Of a stretch of DNA of 64,000 nucleotides, positions 25,904 to 35,453 are shown one piece after another. Position 1 is the stretch's first letter. Every line of letters begins with the position of its first letter. This DNA comes from Streptomyces sp. NWU339 (GTDB lineage Bacteria; Actinomycetota; Actinomycetes; Streptomycetales; Streptomycetaceae): assembly GCF_003143855.1 (NCBI RefSeq), contig NZ_QFRK01000019.1, forward strand, positions 42,761-106,760, written 5' to 3'. The notes beneath the pieces are model-generated. The model saw only the letters and a program-made list of their open reading frames with translations, searched no databases and was not told where the DNA came from. The position numbers and the translations under genes are program-made.

Positions 25904-26566
25904 TCAGTCGGCCGCCGACACGACGCTGAGGTGGGAGGCGGCACGACGGTGCCCGCGGCGGCGGGACGGGGCGCGGCGCGTCTCGCGCAGGACCAGCGTG
26001 AGCCGGGTGCAGTCCATGCCTTCGAGGATCCTGGTCGTCTCCACGACGAGACGGCAGTCGGTGACTCCCCAACGCGGATCGGGATGGCGCAACGGCCGTA
26101 CCGCGCCGTCGTGTTCGGCGGCCTGCTCGCCGACGGCACGGAGCCAGTGCGGCAGCCCCTGCCGGTAGGCCGCCTCCATGATGGGGTCCTGGGCGATGTC
26201 CCGGCGGATGGCCTGCAGCCCGTGGTCGTGGCCGTCCCGCTCCACCGTCTTGGCGAAGTGGGCCAGCATCGGCAGACACCAGCTCGACTCGTGTTCGCCC
26301 AGCACCGTGGACGCGTCCGGGTGGAAGAGGACGAACCGGAGGAAGTTGTCGCCGGGCATGGCCGTCGGATGCGGTTCGACATCCCGGAAAAGTGTCTGGA
26401 AAGCAGCGTTCGCCAGCAGTACGTCCCAGCGGTGGTCGACCACCAGGGAGGGAAAGGGGACCGCGTTCAGGAACACGGCGTAGTCCTCCAGATAGGCCTG
26501 CACCTCGGGAGTCTCGAAGACGGGCGGCCGCGGTGTCGGCCGCTGCCCTCCTGCCTGATGTGCCAT
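25904..26566 (-). CDS. MmyB-like ligand-binding domain protein without HTH
   Basis: 220 residues. The body (AVPFPSLVVDHRWDVLLANAAF, NFLRFVLFHPDA, WCLPMLAHFAKTV, GVTDCRLVVETTRI) matches the MmyB-type PAS-like domain that normally follows an XRE helix-turn-helix. Here only about 20 residues precede it, so no DNA-binding domain is encoded. No Shine-Dalgarno is obvious at the ATG. An XRE-type HTH protein is encoded divergently 223 bp away, which could be a partner. It lies upstream of the malR-like gene in the same direction. Confidence 0.75.
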   Translation of the reverse strand: MAHQAGGQRPTPRPPVFETPEVQAYLEDYAVFLNAVPFPSLVVDHRWDVLLANAAFQTLFRDVEPHPTAMPGDNFLRFVLFHPDASTVLGEHESSWCLPMLAHFAKTVERDGHDHGLQAIRRDIAQDPIMEAAYRQGLPHWLRAVGEQAAEHDGAVRPLRHPDPRWGVTDCRLVVETTRILEGMDCTRLTLVLRETRRAPSRRRGHRRAASHLSVVSAAD

Positions 26567-26789
26567 CGGGAGGTCACCCCTCTTGCCTGTGCGGCCTTGA
26601 CGCGGCGCCCCGATCCTGCTGCCCTGACGTGAGGTGTGTCAACTATCGTGGCATTCCATGCCCGTTGACGGCTGAAATTGGACACAGTTGTGGCGAGACC
26701 TGGATGTGAGTTCGAGACACGGGCTAGTCTCCGTGAAGTTCATGGCAAACGCTCGTGAGAAGCCTGTGAGAGACGTAGGAGATCTGTCG

Positions 26790-27446
26790 GTGACGGGTGG
26801 CTTCGAGGGTCCGGACACCGCGCCGACGACCGCGCTGTCGGCCGTCGTCGCCCGCGTCACCGTACTCGCCGACCGGCTCGAGGTGCCGCACGCCGAGATC
26901 TTCGACGTCGGCCGGCTGTCCGCGGCGTCCGGCGTTCCGGAACCGGTGGTCAAGGCTCTGCTGAGCGGCCGGCCCGCAGGCGAGCCCGAGGTGCAGACCC
27001 GGTTCGTGCAGCGTCTGGACCTGCTGCGCCGTACCCGGCTCAAGCCGAACGGCCGCAAGTACACTCAGCAGGAGATCGCGGACGGCGCGGGCATGTCCCG
27101 CCAGCAGGCCGGCGCCCTGATCAACGGCGACCGGCGTCCCACCATGGAACACTGCGACGCCATCCAGCGGTTCTTCCGGGTGCACGCCGGATTCCTCACC
27201 GCCGAGGACCCCGAAGCGCTCGCGGGCGCCCTCCGGCACACCGAGCAGGAACTGCTGCAGACCCTCGCGGACCGTGAGCGGCGGGCCGCCGCGGCGGCCG
27301 ACGACCCGCTGGAGCGGCTGCTGCGGGACCACGGCGTGCGCGGAATCGCGTGGCGGGCCGCACAACTCCCCACCGACCAGCACCGCGACAAGGTCGCGGA
27401 GTGGCTGGACATGCTCCTGGAGAGCGTTCAGCGGCCCCACTCCTGA
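26790..27446 (+). CDS. XRE-type HTH transcriptional regulator
   Basis: About 218 residues. N-terminal helical region (TALSAVVARVTVLADRLEVPHAEIF) then a helix-turn-helix (KYTQQEIADGAGMSRQQAGALINGDRRPTMEHCDAIQRFF) and a charged C-terminus. The GTG at 26790 was chosen because AGGAG lies 8 bases upstream; starts at ATG 26742 or GTG 26733 are open but have no good ribosome-binding site. It is divergent from the HTH-less MmyB protein and followed by a 78-residue protein gene. Confidence 0.78.
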   Translation: MTGGFEGPDTAPTTALSAVVARVTVLADRLEVPHAEIFDVGRLSAASGVPEPVVKALLSGRPAGEPEVQTRFVQRLDLLRRTRLKPNGRKYTQQEIADGAGMSRQQAGALINGDRRPTMEHCDAIQRFFRVHAGFLTAEDPEALAGALRHTEQELLQTLADRERRAAAAADDPLERLLRDHGVRGIAWRAAQLPTDQHRDKVAEWLDMLLESVQRPHS

Positions 27447-27596
27447 CCTGGGGAGCGCTGGTGGCCCGCCGCTCCGCCGGACGGGCGGAGCGGCGGGCCG
27501 CACAGCCCGACTGTCAGTGGTGGACGGCAGGCTGGAGGCGTGCCCGCACCGTGCGGGACGTCTGATGCCGGATCACGACCCGGGGAGAGCCGAGCG

Positions 27597-27833
27597 ATGC
27601 CCACCGCCGTACTGACCGACCACGAGCGCACCGCCGTCCAGGCCTATCTGCGACTGCTGCACACGGTGCGCGCCGCCTACGACGCGGAGAGCGGCCCGCC
27701 GGACACCCGCAGGCCCCCGGTCGTCGCGCCCTCGGCCCTCGCGGAGGCGGAGACCGCCCTGGCCCGCGCCGGGCTGAGCGGCAACGAGGAGACCTTCTTC
27801 CGGATGCTCCGCGACTGGCATCCAGAGCCGTGA
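27597..27833 (+). CDS. Small hypothetical protein
   Basis: 78 residues, soluble, mostly helical (HERTAVQAYLRLLHTVRAAY, LAEAETALARAGL). ATG preceded by GGGGAG at 9 bases. No family recognised. It lies 150 bp downstream of the XRE regulator in the same direction and is closed by a strong hairpin. Confidence 0.6.
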   Translation: MPTAVLTDHERTAVQAYLRLLHTVRAAYDAESGPPDTRRPPVVAPSALAEAETALARAGLSGNEETFFRMLRDWHPEP

Positions 27834-27849
27834 CCGGGAGAGCAGGGCC

Positions 27850-27895
27850 GGGCCGACGCCCGTGCCGCGCGACGGCGGGGCACGGACGTCGGCCC
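27850..27895. terminator. Bidirectional terminator
   Basis: 17-bp stem GGGCCGACGCCCGTGCC / GGCACGGACGTCGGCCC with one mismatch, placed between two convergent genes ending at 27833 and 27898. Confidence 0.8.
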
Positions 27896-27897
27896 CG

Positions 27898-28575
27898 TCA
27901 GCCGTGGGGTACGGCGACCGCCGTCGCGACCAGGCCGCTCTCGGCGGTCCAGCGGCCCGCGAAGTGGTCGAGGCGGCGGTCGCCCACCCATGGGCCGGGA
28001 ACCAGGAGCGCCGCCCGGAAACCGCCGCGCGTCCGTTCGCCGGGGTCGGTGAACAGCTCGATGTCGGCCTCCATGAAGTCCAGCCACTGCCCCGTGAGCG
28101 GGAACCACGCCTTGTAGACGGCCTCCTTGGCGCTGAACAGCAGCCGGTCCCAGTGCACCTCGGGCCGCTCCACGGCCAGTCGGCCGATCCGCTCCGCCTC
28201 CCCGGGCAGGGCGACGGAGGACAGCACCCCCTCGGGCAGCGGCCCCTGCACCTCCGCGTCGATGCCGAGGGAGGCCAGGTCGTCGGCCCGGACGAGGGCG
28301 GCGGCGCAGTAGCCCGTGCAGTGGGTCATACTGCCGGCCAGCCCGGCCGGCCATCCGGGTGCGCCGCGCTCGCCGGGCAGCACGGGCTGCGGGGGCACTC
28401 CGAGCTTCTCCATGGCCCGGCGGGCGCAGGAGCGTACCGCCCGGAACTCCCGGCGGCGCTTTTCGACCGCCCGCTCCATGAGCGCCGCCTCCTCCGGGTA
28501 GAGCGGAGCGTCGGCGCCCTCGTCGCCGCGGGCCTCCACGACGACGACCGTGGCCGGCAGCAACTCTTCGATCAT
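27898..28575 (-). CDS. 4'-Phosphopantetheinyl transferase (Sfp/EntD type)
   Basis: 225 residues. Transfers phosphopantetheine from CoA to carrier-protein domains of PKS, NRPS or fatty-acid systems. Diagnostic motifs are SLGIDAEVQGPLP (Mg-binding Asp and Glu) and FSAKEAVYKAWFP. RREFRAVRSCARRAM and MTHCTGYCAAAL are the EntD-like N-terminal features. The ATG overlaps the stop of the metallophosphoesterase gene (ATGA), so the two are translationally coupled; this pairing is common in streptomycetes. No PKS or NRPS is in the window. Confidence 0.92.
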   Translation of the reverse strand: MIEELLPATVVVVEARGDEGADAPLYPEEAALMERAVEKRRREFRAVRSCARRAMEKLGVPPQPVLPGERGAPGWPAGLAGSMTHCTGYCAAALVRADDLASLGIDAEVQGPLPEGVLSSVALPGEAERIGRLAVERPEVHWDRLLFSAKEAVYKAWFPLTGQWLDFMEADIELFTDPGERTRGGFRAALLVPGPWVGDRRLDHFAGRWTAESGLVATAVAVPHG

Positions 28576-29462
28576 CGGGTCCCTCCCTCGGGCTCGCCCT
28601 TGCCTTCGTCCGCGTGCCCACCCGGCACGATCCGGTGCAGCCGTCCCGGTGGCGCCGCCCGCTTGCGCCATTCGCGGGGGTAGCCCACGGACACCTCCTC
28701 GAAGGGGACGCCGTCCTGGCGGGTGCTGCGCGGGATGTGGAGGTGGCCGTAGACCATCGTGTGGACGTTGAACCTGCGGTGCCAGTCGTCGGTCAGCTCG
28801 GTGCCGCACCACATGGCGAACTCGGGGTACCACAGGACGTCCGTCGGGTGCCGGTGCAGCGGGTAGTGGTTGACGAGGACGACGGGCAGGTCGTCCGGCA
28901 GTTCGGCGAGCCGGCGTTCGGTCGCCTCGACCCGGGCCCGGCACCAGGCCTCCCGGCTCGGGTACGGATCGGGGTGCAGCAGGTGCTCGTCGGTGCAGAC
29001 GACGCCGGTGCCGTGCGCGTACGCCAGTCCTTCGTCCTTGGTGGCGCAACCGGTGGGCAGGAACGTGTAGTCGTACAGCAGGAACAGCGGGGCCACGGCC
29101 ACCGGACCGCCGGGGCCGTCCCAGATCGGGTAGGGGTCCTCGGGGGTGGTCACACCGAGCTCTCGGCACTGTTCGACGAGGTGGTCGTAGCGGGCGACGC
29201 CGCGCAGGGTGACGGTGTCTCTCGGGTGGGTCCACAGTTCGTGGTTTCCGGGCACCCAGACGACCTTCCGGAACCGGCCGGCGAGTGTCTTGAGCGCCCA
29301 GCGGATGTCGTCCACCGTCTCCGCGACGTCCCCGGCCACGAGGAGCCAGTCCTCGTCCGACTCGGGGTGCATCCGCTCGACCAGCGCACGGTTCTCCTCG
29401 TAACCGATGTGCAGGTCGCTGATCGCCCACATCTGTCCGTCGCCACCGGCCGTGGACGCCAC
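28572..29462 (-). CDS. Calcineurin-like metallophosphoesterase
   Basis: 296 residues with the complete metal-ligand set: DLHIGY, GDVAE, GNHELW, NHYPLH and YGHLHIP. Cytoplasmic, substrate unknown. The GTG at 29462 was chosen because AGGAGG lies six bases upstream; an in-frame ATG further upstream lacks a ribosome-binding site. It is coupled to the phosphopantetheinyl transferase, so a role in CoA or carrier-protein metabolism is possible. Confidence 0.9.
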   Translation of the reverse strand: MASTAGGDGQMWAISDLHIGYEENRALVERMHPESDEDWLLVAGDVAETVDDIRWALKTLAGRFRKVVWVPGNHELWTHPRDTVTLRGVARYDHLVEQCRELGVTTPEDPYPIWDGPGGPVAVAPLFLLYDYTFLPTGCATKDEGLAYAHGTGVVCTDEHLLHPDPYPSREAWCRARVEATERRLAELPDDLPVVLVNHYPLHRHPTDVLWYPEFAMWCGTELTDDWHRRFNVHTMVYGHLHIPRSTRQDGVPFEEVSVGYPREWRKRAAPPGRLHRIVPGGHADEGKGEPEGGTR

Positions 29463-29781
29463 TCGTCGCCTCCTGGAGATGAACGAACAACCCGTACGGA
29501 CAGCATGCACTCCCCGAGCGCTTCGAGCAGGGGGACCCCGGCGTCCGCGAACACTCCCAAGGGATCACATCCGTGTCGCCCGGACAAGGGCGGTTCTCCC
29601 GGAGTCTCCCGGGAGACCGTGACACGCCCGTGGTTCGGCCCCGGGCGCCGAAGCCGTATGATCGGCCCCGACACCACCGCATTGAAGAGCCCTTCGCACA
29701 GGGCCGTTCGGTGACCCTCCATACCCTCTGCCCGGGCACGGGCCGCTGAGGCCTGCCCGCACACCGTGAAAGGCGGCCTGC
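29463..29781. other. Divergent intergenic region
   Basis: 319 bp between the metallophosphoesterase and the ATP-grasp gene. No gene with a recognisable product. It should carry both promoters; no clear dyad was found. Confidence 0.5.
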
Positions 29782-30933
29782 ATGGCCTCATGCGTACGCG
29801 TATGGCTCAACCGCACGTACGCGGAGAACGTGTTCTTCATCGATCAGGTGAGAAAGAATCCCGACGACCGGGCCGTCGAGATCCATGCCACGCACGGCGA
29901 CCCCGACTCCCCCGTACTGGCCGCGGCCGACACCGCCGAGCTGGAACCCGAGAACCTGTCCCCGGCGGCGTACGTCGAGTACGCGCTCGCCCAGTGCGCG
30001 CGGCGCGGCATCGACGTGTTCGTGCCCCGGCTGCACCAAGGGGCTCTCGTCGCGCACCGCGCGGAGTTCGAGGCGGCCGGTACGGCGCTGCTGGCGCCGC
30101 CGCCCGAGGCCGTGGCCGTCTTCCGCGACAAGGTGATCGCCTACGAGGCCGTGCAGGCGATCGGGGTGCCCGTGCCGCCGTGGTGGCGGGTGCGGTCGGC
30201 GGACGAGCTGGTCCGCGCCGTGGAGGAGCTGGATGCGCTGGGGCACCGGGCGTGCTTCAAACCCGCCTCCGGCGCGGGCGGTGTGGGCTTCCGGGTGATC
30301 ACCCGTGCCCCCTTCGCCCTCGGGCAGCTGAGCGGTTTCCCCAGCCCGCAGGTGCCGCTCGATCTGGTGCTGGCGGCGGTGCGGCAGGCGGAGGAGCCGG
30401 TGGACTGGCTGGTGATGCCGGTGCTCGAGCAGCCGGAGGTGTCGGTGGACTGTCTCACCGGGCCGGACAACCGGGTCCGGCTGGCCGTCGGCCGCACCAA
30501 GAACGGCCGTCGCAGGGGGTTCACCCTGCACGAGCGGTGGCTGGAGCCGGCCCGGCGGATCGCGGAGGGTTTCGGCCTGCACCATCTGTCCAACATCCAG
30601 TTCCGGATGTTCGGCGAGCAGCCGGTGCTGATGGACGTCAACACCCGCCCCGCCGGTGGCCTGCACCAGCTGTCGCTGTGCGGGGTGAACGCGCCGTGGG
30701 CCGCCGTGCGGCTGGCGCTCGGCGAGGACCCGGGCGAGATCTCCCCGCCCTTCCTGGGCCAGGACTACTCGGTGGTGTCCGGCCCGCGTCCGCTGCGTCC
30801 CGTGTCGGCGCCACAGCTGCGCCCCGACCTGCCCGCGGAGCTGCCCGCGCCCGCGCTGAGCGGCGTACCGGCCGCGGCGGTGGCCGGGGACGCCGTGGCC
30901 GGCGGCCCGGCCTGGGGCCCGGGCCACCGGTAG
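29782..30933 (+). CDS. ATP-grasp family enzyme
   Basis: 383 residues. An N-terminal Rossmann-like domain (1-115) is followed by an ATP-grasp core: FRDKVIAYEAVQAIGVPVPPWWRV, FKPASGAGGVGFRV (nucleotide loop), VMPVLEQPEVSVDCL and QFRMFGEQPVLMDVNTRPAGG with the Mg-binding Glu/Asp/Asn set. A Pro/Ala-rich tail ends it. ATP-grasp enzymes join a carboxylate to an amine or thiol; the substrates here are unknown. AAAGG precedes the ATG. It stands alone between a divergent and a convergent neighbour. Confidence 0.82.
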   Translation: MASCVRVWLNRTYAENVFFIDQVRKNPDDRAVEIHATHGDPDSPVLAAADTAELEPENLSPAAYVEYALAQCARRGIDVFVPRLHQGALVAHRAEFEAAGTALLAPPPEAVAVFRDKVIAYEAVQAIGVPVPPWWRVRSADELVRAVEELDALGHRACFKPASGAGGVGFRVITRAPFALGQLSGFPSPQVPLDLVLAAVRQAEEPVDWLVMPVLEQPEVSVDCLTGPDNRVRLAVGRTKNGRRRGFTLHERWLEPARRIAEGFGLHHLSNIQFRMFGEQPVLMDVNTRPAGGLHQLSLCGVNAPWAAVRLALGEDPGEISPPFLGQDYSVVSGPRPLRPVSAPQLRPDLPAELPAPALSGVPAAAVAGDAVAGGPAWGPGHR

Positions 30934-30970
30934 GGTCGGTCGGCCGCTGTCACGGGGGGCCGGCCGACCC
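30933..30970. terminator. Bidirectional terminator
   Basis: 13-bp stem GGGTCGGTCGGCC / GGCCGGCCGACCC with one G-T type mismatch, between the convergent ATP-grasp and GH38 genes. Confidence 0.75.
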
Positions 30971-30992
30971 GGTGCACACGGTGCGCGGGCGG

Positions 30993-33900
30993 TCAGTCCC
31001 GGTTCCGGTCCACCGTCAGCCGCAGGGTCAGCACCTGGAACGGACGCAGGGCCACGGGCATGCTGTCGCCGTCGGTGTCCGCCGGCTCCAGCGGCCGCTC
31101 CAGGAGGTCGGTCACCTGGGCCCCGCCGAGCGGGAAGCCGGTGCGCAGGGTGCCGGTGGCACGTCCGCCGCGGGATTCGTAGAGGCGGACGACGACATCG
31201 CCGGAGGCGTCGTCGGCGAGCTTGACCGCCTCGACGGTCACGCCCCGGCCGTCCACCGAGACGACCGGGTCCGGTGCGCCCGCCGCCCGGGCCACACGCA
31301 GCGGCAGGTTGAGCGCGTAGCCCTCCGCGACGGCGTCCTCGATGCCCGCGCCGGGCAGCAGCGCGTAGGTGAAGCGGTGCAGGCCCTGGTCGGCCTCGGG
31401 GTCCGGGATCCGCGGGGCGCGCACCAGGCTGAGTCGGACCGTCGTGGTCGTGCCTCCGTCGTCGCGGACCGTGCGGGTCACGTCGTGGCCGTACGTCGAG
31501 TCGTTGAGGACGGCGACGCCGTAGCCGGGTTCGCCGATGTGCACCCAGCGGTGGCCGGAGACCTCGAAGCGGGCCGCCTCCCAGCTGGTGTTGGTGTGGG
31601 TGGGGCGCTGGATGTGACCGAACTGGATCTCCGCGGAGGAGTGCGGGGCCCGGATGTCGAACGGGAAGCCGGCCTTGAGGATCTTCTCGGCCTCGTGCCA
31701 GTCGATCTCGGTCTCGAAGTCGACCCGGGGGCTGCCGGCGCGCAGGGTGATCGTCTGGGCGATCCGCGAGCCGTTGCCGAAGGCACGCTCCACCCGGACG
31801 GCGCCGACCAGCGGATCCTGTGCGACAACGGTGACGGACTCGGCGGCGGGCAGCTCGGTGAACCGGTTCCGGTAGTGCCGGTCGATGTCCCAGGCGTCCC
31901 AGTAATTGGGGAGGTCCGTGTGCAGCCGGAGCAGGTTGCCCGGACCGGCCAGCACCTCGCGGTCGGAGCGGAGGTCGTGGACGGACGCCAGCGTGCCGTC
32001 GTCCGCCAGTCGCACCCGCACCATCCCGTTGTCGAGCACCCGCTCCGTGACGGTCACCGGCCGGGGGCGGGGGGAGCCGGCCGGCGCCTCCAGGGGTGCG
32101 CTGCCGTTCGCGGGCGCGGTCGTCCACACCGGCGCTCCCCCGGGTGTCCGGATCACCTCGGCGCGGTCGTACGGACTGGTGTTGAACACCCGGAGGCCTG
32201 AGCCCTCGCCCAGGGCGGCGATCGCCTCCCCCGTCAGCGCCTCCAGCTCCTGTGCGACCCTGGCGTACTCCGCCTCCGCCTCCCGGTGCACCCAGGCGAT
32301 GGACGAGCCGGGCAGGATGTCGTGGAACTGGTGCAGCAGGACCGTCTTCCACAGCCGGTCGAGTGTCTCGTACGGGTAGGCGTGGTCCGGCGTGTGCAGT
32401 GCCGCCGTGGTGGCCCACAACTCGGCCTCGCGCAGGAGGTGTTCGCTGCGCCGGTTGCCCTGCTTGGTGCGGGCCTGGCTGGTGTAGGTGGCGCGGTGCA
32501 GTTCCAGGTAGAGCTCGCCGTTCCAGACCGGGGCGTCGGGATACTCCTCGCGGGCCTTGGCGAAGAAGGCGTCGGGGTGCTCGACGACGACCTTCGGGGA
32601 GCCCTCCAGATCGGCCAGCCGGCGGGCCCGCTCCATGTGCTCACGGGTGGGACCGCCGCCGCCGTCGCCCCAGCCGAACGGTGCGAGCGAGCGGGTACCG
32701 CCGCCCTTCTCGCGGTAGTTGCGCACGGCGCGGGCCATCTCCTCGCCGGTGAGGGCGGCGTTGTAGGTGTCGACCGGCGGGAAGTGCGTGAAGATGCGGG
32801 TGCCGTCGATGCCCTCCCACCAGAAGGTGTGGTGCGGGAACCTGTTGGTCTGGTTCCAGGAGATCTTCTGGGTGAGGAACCACTCGTTGCCGGCGAGCTT
32901 GGCGAGTTGCGGGTAGGCGGCGGTGTAACCGAAGGAGTCGGGCAGCCAGACGCCCTTGGTCTCGATGCCGAAGTGCTCGAGGAAGAACCGTTTGCCGTGG
33001 ACCAGTTGACGGGCCAGGGCCTCGCCGCCGGGCAGGTTGCCGTCGGCCTCCACCCACATGCCGCCGACCGGTGCCCACTGGCCCTCGTCGACGGCTTTCC
33101 TGATCCCCTCCCACACCTGCGGATAGTGGTCGCGCACCCACGCGTACTGCTGGGCCTGCGAGCAGGCGAAGACGAAGTCGTCGTACTCGCCGGCGAGCGC
33201 GGTGACGTTGGAGAAGGTGCGGGACGTCTTGCGCCGGGTCTCGCGCAGCGGCCACAGCCAGGCGGAGTCGATGTGGGCGTGCCCGACGCCGGACACGGTG
33301 TGCGCGCTGGCGTGCGCGGGCTTCGCGAGGACGGGGGCGAGGGCCTCGCGGGCGGCGGGGGCGCTGCCGGAGACGTCGTCGAGGTCGAGGGCGTCCATGG
33401 CCCGGTCGAGGGCGTGCGCGATCTCGTGCCGGCGTGGCTCGTGTTCGCCCAGTTCGGCCATGAGTTCACGCAGCACGCACAGGTCCAGGTCGAGGTGCCA
33501 GACCGGTTCGTCGAGGACGGCGAGATCGGCGCCGCGGAACACGTACAGCGGTGTGTCGCCCGCCGTGCGCCGGTCGCCGAGCGGGGTCGGGCGGGCGAAG
33601 CCGTCGGCCAGGATGTCGGGGTTGGAGGCCGCCTCGACCAGGTAGTCGATCTCCTCGCCGCCCGCGGCCCGGCGGGCGACCGGAACGTACCGGTTGAACG
33701 GGTTGACCGCCTTCAGCGGGGTGCCGTCGGTCAGGTGCACCAGGGCTTCGGCCTGGAAGCCCGGCCCGGCGCCGGTGAAGCCGAGGTCGATGACCGCCTC
33801 GACGCGCCGGCCGGCCCACGCGGCGGGGACCTGCCCGCGCATCCGGAACCAGGTGGTGCCCCAGGGCGGACCCCACGGGGTGTTCCTGGCGAAGGGCTCG

Positions 33901-34058
33901 TAGGGGGCGGCTGCGGCCTGCGCGAAGGGGACCGGCTCGCCCGGCGCGTGCCAGGCCTCGACGGTGAGCGGGACGGTGGCGGCGTAGAGCGCGGGCTTGA
34001 CGCGCTGGGTGTGGACGCGCTCGACGCGGCCCTCGATCCGATGGCGTTCGTCATGCAT
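30993..34058 (-). CDS. GH38 alpha-mannosidase
   Basis: 1021 residues, no signal peptide. Family GH38 motifs are clear: GHAHIDSAWLWPLRETRRK (zinc ligands His and Asp), GMWVEADGNLPGGEALARQLVHG (with the nucleophile Asp in the family position), and GVWLPDSFGYTAAYPQLAK. The C-terminal half is the beta-sandwich domain. It should trim alpha-mannosides from imported glycans. The gene lies 20 bp downstream of a GH4 glycosidase and is probably cotranscribed. Confidence 0.93.
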   Translation of the reverse strand: MHDERHRIEGRVERVHTQRVKPALYAATVPLTVEAWHAPGEPVPFAQAAAAPYEPFARNTPWGPPWGTTWFRMRGQVPAAWAGRRVEAVIDLGFTGAGPGFQAEALVHLTDGTPLKAVNPFNRYVPVARRAAGGEEIDYLVEAASNPDILADGFARPTPLGDRRTAGDTPLYVFRGADLAVLDEPVWHLDLDLCVLRELMAELGEHEPRRHEIAHALDRAMDALDLDDVSGSAPAAREALAPVLAKPAHASAHTVSGVGHAHIDSAWLWPLRETRRKTSRTFSNVTALAGEYDDFVFACSQAQQYAWVRDHYPQVWEGIRKAVDEGQWAPVGGMWVEADGNLPGGEALARQLVHGKRFFLEHFGIETKGVWLPDSFGYTAAYPQLAKLAGNEWFLTQKISWNQTNRFPHHTFWWEGIDGTRIFTHFPPVDTYNAALTGEEMARAVRNYREKGGGTRSLAPFGWGDGGGGPTREHMERARRLADLEGSPKVVVEHPDAFFAKAREEYPDAPVWNGELYLELHRATYTSQARTKQGNRRSEHLLREAELWATTAALHTPDHAYPYETLDRLWKTVLLHQFHDILPGSSIAWVHREAEAEYARVAQELEALTGEAIAALGEGSGLRVFNTSPYDRAEVIRTPGGAPVWTTAPANGSAPLEAPAGSPRPRPVTVTERVLDNGMVRVRLADDGTLASVHDLRSDREVLAGPGNLLRLHTDLPNYWDAWDIDRHYRNRFTELPAAESVTVVAQDPLVGAVRVERAFGNGSRIAQTITLRAGSPRVDFETEIDWHEAEKILKAGFPFDIRAPHSSAEIQFGHIQRPTHTNTSWEAARFEVSGHRWVHIGEPGYGVAVLNDSTYGHDVTRTVRDDGGTTTTVRLSLVRAPRIPDPEADQGLHRFTYALLPGAGIEDAVAEGYALNLPLRVARAAGAPDPVVSVDGRGVTVEAVKLADDASGDVVVRLYESRGGRATGTLRTGFPLGGAQVTDLLERPLEPADTDGDSMPVALRPFQVLTLRLTVDRNRD

Positions 34059-34078
34059 GAAGTGCTCTCCTCACGGGG

Positions 34079-35425
34079 CTACTTGAGGTGGGCGAGGCCG
34101 GGATGGACAGCGGTGTAGCCGTCGACGAGGCGACGGGCCACGTTCACGGAGTCGACGAGCGGGTGCAGCGCGAAGGCCTTGACCGCCCGGGCGCGGGAGC
34201 CGGACTCGGCGGCCTGGAGCACCTCGCGCTCGACCGCCTTGACCGCGCAGACCAGGCCGGTGGCGTGGCCCGGCAGCGGGTCGACGGAGACCGGGTGCGC
34301 GCCGCCGGCGTCGACGAGGCACGGGACCTCGATGACGGCTTCCGCGTCGAGTGCCGAAAGGGTGCTGCGGTTGCGGACGTTGAGGATCAGGGTGGTCCGT
34401 TCGTCGCGGGCGACGGCCCGCATCAGCGCGAGGGCCACCTTCTCGTAGCCGCCGGACAGGTCGTCCTCGTCGCGGTCACCGGCGCCGGCGGTTTCGCGGT
34501 TCTCCGCCATGTAGGTGGCCTCGCGTTCGGCGCGGGTGCGGTTCCAGGTTTCCAGAGCGGGGGTGCCGGTGTCGTCGGGGTCGCCCACCTGCGCGTAGAA
34601 CCGGGCCTGCTGGTCGTGGAGGAAGGCGCCGCGGGTCTTCTTTGCCTGTCGGTAGGCGCGTACGGTCTCCCGGTTGAAGTAGTAGTAGTGCAGGTACTCG
34701 TTGGGGATCGCGCCGAGGGACTGGAGCCAGTCGGCGCCGAAGAGCCGGCCCTCCTCGAAGGAGCCGAGCAGGTGGCGGTCGGCGAGCAGGCGCGGGAGTT
34801 CGTCGCGGCCCTTGACCCGCAGGCCGCGCACCCAGCCGAGGTGGTTGAGGCCGACGTAGTCGATCCACGCCTCCCGCGGGTTCGCGCCGAGCACCCGGGC
34901 GACGCGGCGGCCGAGGCCGACCGGCGAGTCGCAGATGCCGATGACGCGGTCGCCGAGGTGACGGGACATGGCCTCGGTGACCAGGCCCGCCGGGTTGGTG
35001 AAGTTGATGACCCAGGCGTCGGGGGCGAGGCGGGCCACCCGGGCGGCGATGTCGACGGCTACGGGGACGGTGCGCAGTCCGTAGGCGATGCCGCCCGCGC
35101 CGACCGTCTCCTGCCCGAGGACGTCCTCGGCGAGCGCGACCCGTTCGTCGTTCGCGCGGCCCTCGAGGCCGCCGACGCGGATCGCGGAGAAGACGAAGTC
35201 GGCGCCGCGCAGGGCGTCGTCCAGATCGGTGGTGGTGGTCACCTCGGGAGCGTCGGGCACGCCGGCCGCCTGCTCGGCCAGCACGCGGGCGATCGCATAC
35301 AGTCGACGATCGTCCACGTCATGGAGGACGACCCGGGTCACCCGCCCCTCGGCGCGGTCCTCGAGGAGCGCGCCGTACACCAGCGGCACCCGGAATCCTC
35401 CGCCGCCCAGAATCGTCAGTTTCAC
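34079..35425 (-). CDS. GH4 family glycosidase (6-phospho-beta-glucosidase-like)
   Basis: 448 residues. NAD- and metal-dependent GH4 enzyme: N-terminal dinucleotide fold ILGGGGFRVPLVYGALL, FVFSAIRVGGLEGRANDE, AWVINFTNPAGLVTEAM, and the catalytic-metal cysteine motif GICDSP followed by DYVGLNHLGWVRG. First gene of a two-gene operon with GH38. No PTS genes are nearby, so a phosphorylated substrate is not certain. An inverted repeat lies 29 bp upstream. Confidence 0.9.
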   Translation of the reverse strand: MKLTILGGGGFRVPLVYGALLEDRAEGRVTRVVLHDVDDRRLYAIARVLAEQAAGVPDAPEVTTTTDLDDALRGADFVFSAIRVGGLEGRANDERVALAEDVLGQETVGAGGIAYGLRTVPVAVDIAARVARLAPDAWVINFTNPAGLVTEAMSRHLGDRVIGICDSPVGLGRRVARVLGANPREAWIDYVGLNHLGWVRGLRVKGRDELPRLLADRHLLGSFEEGRLFGADWLQSLGAIPNEYLHYYYFNRETVRAYRQAKKTRGAFLHDQQARFYAQVGDPDDTGTPALETWNRTRAEREATYMAENRETAGAGDRDEDDLSGGYEKVALALMRAVARDERTTLILNVRNRSTLSALDAEAVIEVPCLVDAGGAHPVSVDPLPGHATGLVCAVKAVEREVLQAAESGSRARAVKAFALHPLVDSVNVARRLVDGYTAVHPGLAHLK

Positions 35426-35453
35426 GTCTGCACCCTTCCCTTCTCGACGTCAC

